Assembly: GCA_030150085.1 (NCBI GenBank)
Contig: JASLGJ010000103.1
Span: forward strand, 1-11,059
Direction of reading: 5' to 3'
Source of the DNA: Candidatus Elarobacter sp.
Lineage (GTDB): Bacteria > Vulcanimicrobiota > Vulcanimicrobiia > Vulcanimicrobiales > Vulcanimicrobiaceae
DNA: 11,059 nucleotides
The notes under the pieces were generated by a model, which saw nothing but the letters and a program-made list of their open reading frames with translations, searched no databases and was not told where the DNA came from. This document shows, one piece after another, positions 1 through 6,901 of this stretch (within the stretch, counting starts at the first letter, position 1; the number at the start of each line of letters is the position of its first letter). The position numbers and the translations under genes were made by a program.

Positions 1-1
1 C

Positions 2-460
2 GCTGACGGGGTGCGGGCCGGTATCGGGACCGGCGTCGCTGAAGCACAGCACGTACAGGGTTCCGCCGCGCGCGGTCACCGCCGCCAGGCTCGCCACGTA
101 GCCCGGCCGCTCGGCGGCGTCGAAGGTGTGGAACAGCCCGCAGTCCAGCACCGTCTCGAACGTGCGCCCCAAGCGCTCCAGCGCGAAGGCGTCGGTCAGG
201 GCGAACTCGGCCGCGCTCCCGCGCTCGGCGGCCTTCGCCCGGGCGAGCGCCAGGGCCGTCTCGGCCACGTCGACGCCCAGCACCGGCAAGCCCAGCGAGG
301 CGACGAGCAGCGCGTGCTCGCCGGTCCCGCAGCCCGCGTCGAGCACCGCTCCGGCGAATCCGCCCGCGGCTGCCAAGCGCGCGATGACCGGCTGCGGCCG
401 GCCGATGTCCCAAGGCGCGGGGCCGCCGTGGTACGACGCATCCCAGGGCCGCCCGGTCAT
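2..460 (-). CDS. Class I SAM-dependent methyltransferase (3' end beyond window)
   Basis: Read on the minus strand from ATG at 460, the frame stays open for 153 codons to the window edge, so the C-terminus is missing. The start gives MTGRPWDASYHGG followed by PWDIGRPQP (residues 16-24), a typical beginning of a family of small class I methyltransferases. SAM-binding motif I is VLDAGCGTGEHAL (39-51), post-I is VLGVDVAE (60-67), and VLDCGLFHTFD (104-114) is the motif IV region. The YVLCFSD strand (136-142) follows. The fold and SAM use are clear; the methyl acceptor is not. The gene is divergent from the secreted-protein and dehydrogenase pair, and no strong Shine-Dalgarno sequence precedes the ATG. 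It could tailor the cluster's product or be an unrelated neighbour at the cluster edge; the sequence does not say which. Confidence 0.85.
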   Translation of the reverse strand, partial: MTGRPWDASYHGGPAPWDIGRPQPVIARLAAAGGFAGAVLDAGCGTGEHALLVASLGLPVLGVDVAETALALARAKAAERGSAAEFALTDAFALERLGRTFETVLDCGLFHTFDAAERPGYVASLAAVTARGGTLYVLCFSDAGPDTGPHPVS

Positions 461-543
461 CCGTTCGTGACTGGTCGGGCGCCGGCCGCCAAATGGATCG
501 CCGGCGAGAGGTTCCGAGCGCTCCGGCAACGTCGCCCCTTCCT

Positions 544-598
544 GCACCCGCTCGTGCCACCGCATCGTACCACGCCGATCCGCGCGGCGAGCGGGTGC
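544..598. repeat. 11-bp perfect inverted repeat, candidate operator
   Basis: The arms GCACCCGCTCG (544-554) and CGAGCGGGTGC (588-598) are exact reverse complements separated by 33 bp, with centres 44 bp apart. The right arm ends on the TGC of the extended -10 element at 596-604. If transcription starts near 611 both arms lie outside the RNA, so a DNA-level operator is more likely than an RNA hairpin. In DNA this GC-rich, an 11-bp repeat at this spacing could occur by chance somewhere in 11 kb. Its position on the promoter is the reason to list it. Confidence 0.4.
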
Positions 599-604
599 TA
601 TACT
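596..604 (+). promoter_or_regulatory. Extended -10 promoter, probably leaderless
   Basis: TGCTATACT fits the extended -10 consensus TGnTATAAT with one mismatch in the hexamer. The hexamer ends at 604, which puts the expected start site at about 611, exactly the A of the ATG of the secreted-protein gene. No Shine-Dalgarno sequence fits between them, in line with leaderless transcription. No convincing -35 hexamer is seen 17 bp upstream, as is usual for extended -10 promoters. It would drive the 611-2241 gene pair. Confidence 0.5.
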
Positions 605-610
605 GCGAAC

Positions 611-1063
611 ATGACGGCAGCGGTCGGGCCAGGCCTCTCCTGGGCGGTTCTCGCGCTCGCCCTGAGCGCCGCGGCGTCCTCGGCGCGCGCCGCTCCGGCC
701 TCCGCCGACGGCGCGGCCTGGCTGCGCGCCGTCTTCCCGCGCGCGACGGCGCCCGCCCATCCCGCGACGATCGCGATCGCGGGCTGCTACCTCACGGTGA
801 CGCAGCGGCCGGACCGCAAGACCGCCGTCAGCACGAAGATCGACCTGCGCCGAGCGCAGATCACGCGCTACGCCGGCCCCGGCTCGGCGCACGTCGACTT
901 CCTCACCGCCGGCATCTTCCCGGTGCGCTTCCGCTTCGCCGACGGCTCGAGCTCGACCGGCGCCACGGCGGCCGCCGTGCTCGGCATCCGCCGCGGCGAC
1001 CAGGCGCTGCGGATCGCCGCCGCGTTCGAGCGCCTGCGCGCGACGTGCGCGAGCGGGCGATGA
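611..1063 (+). CDS. Small secreted protein of unknown function
   Basis: A protein of 150 residues that I do not recognise. The N-terminus looks like a Sec signal peptide with few charges: a hydrophobic core at about 9-22 (LSWAVLALALSAAA), then a likely signal peptidase I site after ARA at 25-27. The mature part, about 123 residues, is predicted exported. It has two cysteines, C59 and C146, that could form a disulfide, and a strand-rich middle (ITRYAGPGSAHVDFL, then FPVRFRFADG). The ATG lies 7 nt after a TATACT -10 hexamer with no ribosome binding site, so it is probably translated from a leaderless mRNA. Its end overlaps the acyl-CoA dehydrogenase start by ATGA (1060-1063), so the two are likely co-transcribed and coupled. 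A role in the hydrazine pathway is not evident. Coding status rests on the signal peptide, the overlap and the promoter position. Confidence 0.7.
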   Translation: MTAAVGPGLSWAVLALALSAAASSARAAPASADGAAWLRAVFPRATAPAHPATIAIAGCYLTVTQRPDRKTAVSTKIDLRRAQITRYAGPGSAHVDFLTAGIFPVRFRFADGSSSTGATAAAVLGIRRGDQALRIAAAFERLRATCASGR

Positions 1064-2241
1064 CGCTGTTCGATCGCACCGTGCTCGCGCTGCCGTTCTA
1101 CGAGGAGCGCCACCGGCGCTTGGCCGAGCGCCTCGAAGCGCTCGCCGCCGACCTCGCGCCGAAGCTGGCCGAGTGGGAGCGCCGCGGCCCCGACGAGATG
1201 GGGCGGCAGCTCACCCTCGCGCTCGCCGAGGCCGGCCTGTTCGCGTACGCCGCGGACCCCGCCGCCGAGCCCGACTTTCGGGCCGTCGCCCTGATTCGCG
1301 AAGGGCTCGCCCAGGTCCACGACTTGTGCGACTTCGCGTTCGCCACCCAAGCGCTGGGAGCGGCCGCGGTGGTCCACTACGGTTCGCCCGAGCAGCGCGC
1401 CGCGCTGCTCCCCGACGTCGTCGCCGGGCGGCGCATCGGCTCGCTCGCCATCTCGGAGCCGGAGGCGGGCTCCGACGCGGCGGCGGTCGCGCTGCGCGCC
1501 GAGCGCCGCGGCGACGTCTTCGTCCTCAACGGCGAGAAGACGTGGATCGCCAACGCGACGATCGCCCACTACCACACGGTCCTGGCGCGCACGGGCGAGG
1601 GCCCGGGCATGCTCGGCCTGAGCGTGCTGCTGGTGCCGTCCGATGCGCCGGGCCTGAGCGTCGAGCCGATCGCGGCGATCGCGCCGCGCGCGTTCGGCCG
1701 GCTCGCGTTTCGCGACTGCGCGGTTCCCGTCGCCAACGCGGTCGGCCGGCCGGGGCGAGGCTTCCAAGTCGCGATGGAAGTGCTCGACCGCTACCGCCTC
1801 ACCGTCGGGGCCGCCGCCGTCGGCTTCGCCCGGCGCGCGCTGGCGGCGGGCCTGGGCGTCGCGCTCGCCCGCAAGATCAAGACGGTGCCGCTGTTCGACA
1901 TGCAGGCCACCCAGCTCAAGCTCGCCGATGCCGGGGTGGGGCTCGCAGCGAGCGCGCTGCTCGTGGCCCGCGCGGCGTGGGAGCTCGACCATGGCGATCC
2001 CGCCTACGCGGTGCAGTCGAGCATCGCGAAGCTCCACGCGACGGAGGCCGCGCAGCGCATCGTCGACGACGTCGTGCAGCTGCACGGCGCGGCCGGATTG
2101 GTGCGCGACTCGCTGCCCGAGCGCCTCTACCGCCAAGTGCGCTCGCTGCGAATTTACGAGGGAACGTCGGAGATCCAGCGCTTCATCATCGCGGCCGAGC
2201 TGCGGCGCGCGGCCGCGTTGGCGCGCGATTGGGAAGGCTGA
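1060..2241 (+). CDS. Acyl-CoA dehydrogenase-like flavoprotein
   Basis: A 393-residue protein, the usual family length. It contains the FAD-binding loop SEPEAGSDAAA near residue 133, the NGEKTWIANA strand near 158, and the C-terminal IYEGTSEIQR signature whose Glu (E367) is the catalytic base in medium-chain acyl-CoA dehydrogenases. The usual R-x-FG-x-P segment is replaced by RKIKTVPLFDMQ, so FAD contacts at the dimer interface may differ. The family desaturates acyl thioesters at the alpha-beta bond, passing electrons to ETF; no etf genes are in the window. In triacsin biosynthesis a homologue (Tri22, as I recall) oxidises the acylated hydrazinoacetyl-ACP at its N-N-C unit. Lying 277 bp before the HAA cassette on the same strand, this protein probably does the same. 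That role is inferred; a fatty-acid function cannot be excluded. The start overlaps the preceding stop by 4 nt. Confidence 0.85.
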   Translation: MTLFDRTVLALPFYEERHRRLAERLEALAADLAPKLAEWERRGPDEMGRQLTLALAEAGLFAYAADPAAEPDFRAVALIREGLAQVHDLCDFAFATQALGAAAVVHYGSPEQRAALLPDVVAGRRIGSLAISEPEAGSDAAAVALRAERRGDVFVLNGEKTWIANATIAHYHTVLARTGEGPGMLGLSVLLVPSDAPGLSVEPIAAIAPRAFGRLAFRDCAVPVANAVGRPGRGFQVAMEVLDRYRLTVGAAAVGFARRALAAGLGVALARKIKTVPLFDMQATQLKLADAGVGLAASALLVARAAWELDHGDPAYAVQSSIAKLHATEAAQRIVDDVVQLHGAAGLVRDSLPERLYRQVRSLRIYEGTSEIQRFIIAAELRRAAALARDWEG

Positions 2242-2518
2242 CGAGCGAACCCAAGCTCCCGCCGATGGCCGAGCGGCCGCACCGGTGCGATTGCGGCGTT
2301 CGTGTTGCACGCAAAAATAATCTGAACCGACTACCGTTTAAGATAAAGCAACTAACACTGCGATTCACGCGCGGCACGTCGTGCCCGGGAGGAAGAACGG
2401 GAGAACGAGAGCAAAGGTAACGGTCACATCAAGGGATCTCCCCTAGCGCGTCCCCAGACGCCACGAGTGCCGGAAGATCAGCTTGGGGCACGTCCTTACC
2501 GGTGTGGGTTGGGGAGCC
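2242..2518. promoter_or_regulatory. Intergenic control region with AT-rich island
   Basis: This 277-bp gap holds no gene I can support. Positions 2311-2359 are about 65 % A+T in a window that is about 70 % G+C, with runs such as AAAAATAAT and TTTAAGATAAAG, which suggests a promoter or UP-like element for the HAA operon. Hexamers resembling TTGCAC (2305-2310) and TAAGAT (2339-2344) exist but their spacing (28 bp) is wrong for a standard pair, so no promoter is assigned precisely. A purine-rich tract follows at 2387-2416. No Fur or IdeR box, riboswitch or U-tailed terminator was recognised. Confidence 0.4.
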
Positions 2519-3814
2519 GTGAACTATAGTTGCGTGGGTGTAGGCGTAGGGCCGTCCAATCTCAGTCTCGCTTCGCTGCTGGACAGCTACCACGCACTCC
2601 GGCCGATCTTTTTCGAGAAGAAACCGGCCTTCGGCTGGCACGAAGGCCTGATGGTCGACGGCGCCACGCTGCAAGTCTCGCTGTTCAAGGATCTGGTGAC
2701 GCTCGCCGATCCGACCAACCGGTTCTCGTTCCTCGCGTATCTGCACGCCGAGGGCAAGATCTATCATTTCCTCAATGCGCAGTTCGACGCGATACCGCGG
2801 CGCGAGTACGGCAACTACCTGAAGTGGGCGAGCGCGAACAACGAGTCGATCAACTTCAACGAGGAAGTGACGTCGGTCACCTTCGACGGCGCGTTCACCG
2901 TGGAGACGAGCACGCGCCGCGTCAGGGCGGAGAACGTCAGCGTCGGCGTCGGGACGGAGGCGTTCGTCCCCGAGTTCGCCCTTCCGCACCTCGGTGAGAC
3001 GCAGTTCCACGTAGCGAACTTCCTGTACCGCATCGGCAGCGTGCGCGACAAGCGGGTGGCGGTCGTGGGCGGCGGCCAGTCGGGCGCGGAGGCGGTGCTC
3101 GCGCTGCTCGGCGCCGCCCGCGGCGAGGAGCCGGCCGAGGTCGTCTGGATCTCGCGCCGCGACAACTTCCTGCCGATCGACGACTCCCCGTTCACCAACG
3201 ACTTCTTCATGCCGTGCCACTCGGATTATTTCTTCGCCGCCGACAGCGGCTACCGAAACCGCTTCATCGAGCGCAACGTCCTGGCCAGCGACGGCATCTC
3301 CGAACGGACCCTGCGCGACATCTACCAGCGGCTCTACTCGCTGCGGTTCGTCGAGCCCGGGCTGCCGGCCGTCGCGCTGATGCCCTGCCGAACGGTGACC
3401 GGGGTCGCGCGCGAAGCCGGAGGCTGGACGCTCGCCGCGCTGCACGACGGGAACGGCGCGCGCGAGATCGTCCGCGCCGACGTCGTCGTCTGGGCGACCG
3501 GCTTTCGGCCCTCGCGCACCGACTTCCTGAGCCCCATCGCGGGCCTGATGCGGCGCGAGGAAGGCGAGTTTCGGCTCGACGACGACTTCGCGATCGAGTG
3601 GGACGGCCCCAAGGACCGCTCGGTCTTCATGTTCAACGCGGCGCGCCGCCAGCGCGGTCTGGCCGATCCCAATCTCAGCCTGATCGCGTGGCGCAGCGAG
3701 CGCGTCATCGACCGCATGCGCGGCGTGGCCGGCCGGTCGTGCCGGCAGCAGCCCTCGTTCGTGTCGTGGGGGCCGCGCGGGGTGCTCGCCCCGGCCGCGG
3801 TCGAGGCGGTGTGA
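2519..3814 (+). CDS. L-lysine N6-hydroxylase (IucD/PvdA-type flavin monooxygenase)
   Basis: A class B flavin N-hydroxylase of 431 residues, expected to convert L-lysine to N6-hydroxylysine with FAD, NADPH and O2. The FAD motif GVGVGPSNLS (7-16) starts right at the N-terminus as in IucD and PvdA. The substrate segment LQVSLFKDLVTLADPTNRFS (51-70) resembles lysine hydroxylases. The NADPH motif is VVGGGQSGAE (182-191), with ATGFRPSR at 326-333 and the C-terminal ADPNLSLIAWRSERVI (382-397). In siderophore clusters this enzyme precedes an acetylase and synthetase. Here it is followed by an amine oxidase and a cupin-MetRS fusion, so it matches Spb38/Tri26, the first step to hydrazinoacetate. GTG at 2519 fits homologues but has GGGGAG only 2 nt upstream. 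TTG at 2483, with GGAAG 6 nt before it, is an alternative start adding 12 residues. The first 300 bp are less GC-rich than the rest. Confidence 0.92.
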   Translation: MNYSCVGVGVGPSNLSLASLLDSYHALRPIFFEKKPAFGWHEGLMVDGATLQVSLFKDLVTLADPTNRFSFLAYLHAEGKIYHFLNAQFDAIPRREYGNYLKWASANNESINFNEEVTSVTFDGAFTVETSTRRVRAENVSVGVGTEAFVPEFALPHLGETQFHVANFLYRIGSVRDKRVAVVGGGQSGAEAVLALLGAARGEEPAEVVWISRRDNFLPIDDSPFTNDFFMPCHSDYFFAADSGYRNRFIERNVLASDGISERTLRDIYQRLYSLRFVEPGLPAVALMPCRTVTGVAREAGGWTLAALHDGNGAREIVRADVVVWATGFRPSRTDFLSPIAGLMRREEGEFRLDDDFAIEWDGPKDRSVFMFNAARRQRGLADPNLSLIAWRSERVIDRMRGVAGRSCRQQPSFVSWGPRGVLAPAAVEAV

Positions 3815-3817
3815 GCG

Positions 3818-4852
3818 GTGGCGCGGCGCATCGGCGTGATCGGCGCGGGGATCATCGGCTGCCTCGTCGCCAAGGAGCTGCTGGCCGCCGTTCCCGGCGC
3901 GGACATCGTCGTCTTGGACCGCGATCTGGCCGGCAGCGGCGCCTCGCGGCGCTCCGCGGGCGTGCACTTTCCGACCGGCCGCACCGCCGGCGTGCGCTCG
4001 ATGGCGTCGTACAGCCAATCGTATTACGAGGAGCTGCGCTGGGCCCGGCCGGGCTTGCCGATCTTCCCGATCGACCTGTACGCCGTCTCGTCGCCCGAGG
4101 CGGCGGAGACGGTGCGCGCCAGCTTCGTCGACCCGGGAGACCTCTGCCGGCCGGCCGCGGCCGGTCCGATCGCCGCCGACGTTCCGGCCCGAGCCGTGAG
4201 CTGGAGCGTGCCGGGCTGCCAGGTCGCCGACGTCGCGAACCTCGTCGCGGCGCTGGCGTGCGAGCTGCGCGAGCGCGTGCAATTGCTCGAAGGGGCCGCC
4301 GTGACGTTCGTCGCCGAGCGCGGCGGGCAGGTCGAGGTGAGCCTGGCCAGCGGGCAGGTGCTGGCCTTCAGCGAGCTCGTGCTCGCGCCGGGCCCGTGGG
4401 TCGGGGACGAGGCCTGGAGCCACCTGACCGGCGCGCTGGGCATCCGGGTCAAGAAGGTGGTCGCGTTCCACCTCGAGCGCGCGATCGAGCGCACCAGCTG
4501 CGCGCTGCTCTTCCCCGAAGAGGATGCGTTCCTGGTTCCGCTGCCCTACCGCGGGCACTGGCTCTTCAGCTACACCTGCACCGAGTGGGACGTCCTGCCC
4601 GACCGGCTCGAGCGCGGGGTGAGCGAGGCCGACCTGCGCGACGCGCGCCGGGTCTTGCTGCGCTATGCCCGCGAGCTCGAGCCGGCGCTGCGCTTGGGGC
4701 GCGTCTTCTGCGACGCCTACAGCGCCAGCCGCGAGCCGGTCGTCACCGCGCTGGGCGCGAGCGGTAAGGTCGTCTTCGCCGGCGCGGCCAACGGCTCGGG
4801 TTACCGGCTCGCGCCCGCCATCGCTCGCGCCGCAGCCCACTTGCTCGCCTGA
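3818..4852 (+). CDS. FAD-dependent amine oxidase (DAO / glycine-oxidase-like), HAA-releasing
   Basis: A 344-residue D-amino-acid-oxidase-fold flavoprotein. The Rossmann FAD motif IGVIGAGIIG (5-14) is at the N-terminus, and the C-terminal FAD segment GAANGSGYRLAPAIARAAAHLL follows at about 321-342. The family oxidises secondary or primary amines such as glycine, sarcosine and D-amino acids with O2. Between a lysine N-hydroxylase and a cupin-MetRS fusion it corresponds to the oxidoreductase of the s56-p1 and triacsin pathways. That enzyme oxidatively cleaves the lysine-glycine hydrazine adduct to hydrazinoacetic acid and 2-aminoadipate 6-semialdehyde. The substrate assignment is from context, not from visible active-site residues. 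The GTG start lies 3 nt after the preceding stop, with no clear Shine-Dalgarno of its own, so translation is probably coupled. Confidence 0.88.
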   Translation: MARRIGVIGAGIIGCLVAKELLAAVPGADIVVLDRDLAGSGASRRSAGVHFPTGRTAGVRSMASYSQSYYEELRWARPGLPIFPIDLYAVSSPEAAETVRASFVDPGDLCRPAAAGPIAADVPARAVSWSVPGCQVADVANLVAALACELRERVQLLEGAAVTFVAERGGQVEVSLASGQVLAFSELVLAPGPWVGDEAWSHLTGALGIRVKKVVAFHLERAIERTSCALLFPEEDAFLVPLPYRGHWLFSYTCTEWDVLPDRLERGVSEADLRDARRVLLRYARELEPALRLGRVFCDAYSASREPVVTALGASGKVVFAGAANGSGYRLAPAIARAAAHLLA

Positions 4853-4862
4853 ACGGCTCTCC

Positions 4863-4867
4863 GGAGG
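4863..4867 (+). promoter_or_regulatory. Strong Shine-Dalgarno for the cupin-MetRS gene
   Basis: GGAGG lies 9 nt before the ATG at 4877, in a 24-nt gap after the oxidase stop. It is the best Shine-Dalgarno sequence I found in the window. Most other cassette genes are coupled by stop/start overlap instead, so the key N-N-forming enzyme appears to have independent translation initiation. It also fixes the start of that gene. Confidence 0.75.
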
Positions 4868-4876
4868 TTTCGCACC

Positions 4877-6901
4877 ATGCGCATCACGACCGAGCAGTCC
4901 GCTTCGTTCTCGCCCGCGTTCGGGATCGACATGGCGGCGATCGGCACGCTCGCCGGACCGCCCGGGCGGGCCGCGGCCGGCAGTTTCGGCCGGGTGGCGC
5001 CGGGCGGCGCGACCGCGCCGCACCAGCACGACGAGGTCGAGTCGTTCGTGATCGTGGCCGGCGCGGGCGAGATCGTCGTCGACAACGTCGCGCACCGGGT
5101 CGCGCCGGGCGCGGTGATCGAGTTCGAGCCGTTCGAGACGCACGTGCTGCGCAACACCGGGGACGTCCCGCTGGTGTTCGTCGACCTGTACTGGCGCGAT
5201 CCGGCCCACGCGGCCGCCGCGGCCCGGACGCCGGGGCGCGAGCGGCTGGCGGGGCGCCCGGTCTTCGCGTTCTCGACCCCGCCGACGCCCAACGGCGACC
5301 TGCACCTGGGCCACCTGTCCGGACCGTACCTGGGCGCCGACGTGTTCGTGCGCTTCCAGCGCATGCGCGGCGTCGAAGCCTACCACATCACGGGCAGCGA
5401 CGACTTCCAGAGCTACGTGGTGGCGCGCGCGCGCACGGAGGGCTCGACCCCGCAGGAGATCGCGGCGCGCTACGGCGGCGAGATCGAGCGCACGCTGGCG
5501 CTGCTGGACGTCGTGCCCGACCAGTACACGGTGACCAGCGCCTCGCCGCGCTACCGCGAGGGACTGCGGGCGTTCTTCAGCCGGCTCGTCGCCTCGGGCA
5601 AGGTCGCCCGCCGCCGCGCGCCGGCGCTGGCCGACGGCGCCACCGGCGAGTACCTGTACGAGGTCGACGTCGCCGGGCTGTGCCCGACCTGCGGCGCGGC
5701 CGCGGGCGGAAACATCTGCGAGGAGTGCGGCGAGCCCAACCTCTGCGTCGACCTCGTGCAGGCGCGCTCGAACCTGTCGGAGCGCGCGCCGGTCGAGACG
5801 GCGGTCGAGCGCTACTCGCTGCCGCTGCACGAGTTCCGCGCCGCCGTGCTCGACCACCACCGGCGGGGCAAGGTGTCGCCCCGCCTGCAGGATCTCGCCC
5901 GGCGCGTGTTCGCGCGCCCCGAGCTGCACCTGCCGCTCACCCATCCGGCCGCTTGGGGCGTGCCGCCCGCCGAGCCGGCCGAAGGCGAGCAGGTCATCTG
6001 GGCCTGGCCCGAGATGGCCTACGGCTTCCTGTTCGGGATCGAGGAGCTGGGGCGGCGGCTGGGCCGCGCGTGGTCGGCCCTGCGCCCGCAGCGCGACTGG
6101 AAGATCGTCCACTTCTTCGGCTACGACAACAGCTTCTACCACGCGCTGCTCTACCCGGTGCTGTACCGGCTGGCGTTCCCCGAGTGGGAGTGCGACATCG
6201 AGTACAACGTCAACGAGTTCTACCTGCTGGACGGTTTGAAATTCTCCACCAGCCGCCGCCACGCGGTCTGGGGCAAGGAGATCCTCACTCCTCAAACGGT
6301 CGACGCGGTGCGCTACTACCTGGCCGCCACGCGCGGCGAGAGCGAGCGCACCAACTTCGAGCGCGCCGCGTTCGAGCGCACCGTGAAGGAGCGTTTGGTG
6401 GACGGCTGGCAGGCCTGGCTGCAGGACCTCGGCGGTCGGATCGCCGGCGAGTTCGGCGGGCTGGCGCCGGACGCCGGCTCCTGGGCGCCGCTGCAGAGCG
6501 CCTTCCTGGGCGCGCTGCAGACGCGCCTGGAGGCCATCGCGCTGCACTACGACGCCGACGGCTTCTCGCTCAACGCGGTGATGCGCGAGATCGACGGGCT
6601 GGTCGAGGACGCGGCGCGCTTCTCGCGCCGGCACGCGAGCCTGGCCCGCGACCCGGCGCTGCGCGACGAGTGGCGCACCGCGATCGCGCTCGAGCTCGCC
6701 GCCGCGCGCCTGCTGGTGCAAGTCGCCGCCCCGGTCATGCCGCGCTTCTCGCGCGAGCTCGCGCGCCGGCTCGGGCAGGCGCCGTTCGGCGTCTGGGCCG
6801 ACGCGGTCAGCCTGGTCGCGCCGGGGACGCCGGTCGATCTGGCCGAGGCGGTGTTCTTTCACACCGAGCCGGCGCGCGAAGCCGCGCCGGCGGTCGCCTG
6901 A
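4877..6901 (+). CDS. Hydrazine synthetase: cupin - methionyl-tRNA synthetase-like fusion
   Basis: A 674-residue two-domain protein, the hallmark of this cluster. Residues 1-110 form a cupin with the metal set H49-x-H51-x3-E55 and H89. Residues about 127-674 form a MetRS-like class I synthetase. It has HLGH (143-146) as the HIGH motif, a CxxC-x8-CxxC zinc knuckle (C269, C272, C281, C284), FFGYDN (413-418), and KFSTS (455-459) in place of KMSKS. The architecture is that of Spb40 (s56-p1) and Tri28 (triacsin). Those use ATP to activate glycine on the MetRS domain, while the cupin domain joins it to N6-hydroxylysine, forming an N-N bond. By eye, the anticodon-reading Asn of E. coli MetRS (N391 of NLASR) is Asp here (DLGGR, 517-521), fitting loss of tRNA charging. 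The stop TGA shares one base with the next ATG. Confidence 0.95.
   Translation: MRITTEQSASFSPAFGIDMAAIGTLAGPPGRAAAGSFGRVAPGGATAPHQHDEVESFVIVAGAGEIVVDNVAHRVAPGAVIEFEPFETHVLRNTGDVPLVFVDLYWRDPAHAAAAARTPGRERLAGRPVFAFSTPPTPNGDLHLGHLSGPYLGADVFVRFQRMRGVEAYHITGSDDFQSYVVARARTEGSTPQEIAARYGGEIERTLALLDVVPDQYTVTSASPRYREGLRAFFSRLVASGKVARRRAPALADGATGEYLYEVDVAGLCPTCGAAAGGNICEECGEPNLCVDLVQARSNLSERAPVETAVERYSLPLHEFRAAVLDHHRRGKVSPRLQDLARRVFARPELHLPLTHPAAWGVPPAEPAEGEQVIWAWPEMAYGFLFGIEELGRRLGRAWSALRPQRDWKIVHFFGYDNSFYHALLYPVLYRLAFPEWECDIEYNVNEFYLLDGLKFSTSRRHAVWGKEILTPQTVDAVRYYLAATRGESERTNFERAAFERTVKERLVDGWQAWLQDLGGRIAGEFGGLAPDAGSWAPLQSAFLGALQTRLEAIALHYDADGFSLNAVMREIDGLVEDAARFSRRHASLARDPALRDEWRTAIALELAAARLLVQVAAPVMPRFSRELARRLGQAPFGVWADAVSLVAPGTPVDLAEAVFFHTEPAREAAPAVA

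Noticed and set aside
564..572. Minus-strand extended -10 (TGGTACGAT) for the methyltransferase
   Set aside because: Plausible, but there is no -35 and the leader would be about 97 nt; too weak to annotate.
493..2241. Longer in-frame extension of the dehydrogenase upstream of 1060
   Set aside because: The added 189 residues are Arg-rich and unlike the family; the ATG at 1060 gives the normal length and overlaps the previous stop.
2278..2289. Perfect 12-bp palindrome CGCACCGGTGCG after the dehydrogenase gene
   Set aside because: Two or three such palindromes are expected by chance in 11 kb, more at this GC content. No U-run follows, so it is not a convincing terminator.
2373..2385. GGCAC-GTC-GTGCC mini-hairpin
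   Set aside because: Only a 5-bp stem with no U-tail and no link to a start codon.
2387..2395. Shine-Dalgarno-like GGGAGGAAG
   Set aside because: No start codon at a suitable distance and no open frame with coding character follows.
2519..3814. Hydroxamate siderophore cluster reading of the lysine hydroxylase
   Set aside because: No IucA/IucC-type synthetase, NRPS, TonB receptor or ferric reductase nearby, and the next genes are the oxidase and cupin-MetRS fusion of the HAA pathway.
2429..6862. Very long minus-strand open frame (1477 codons) opposite the cassette
   Set aside because: High-GC antisense shadow: low-complexity Arg/Ala/Gly-rich translation with no domains, fully opposite genes with clear family motifs.
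4877..6901. Housekeeping methionyl-tRNA synthetase
   Set aside because: N-terminal cupin fusion, altered KMSKS and anticodon motifs, and cluster context all argue for the hydrazine-forming enzyme.
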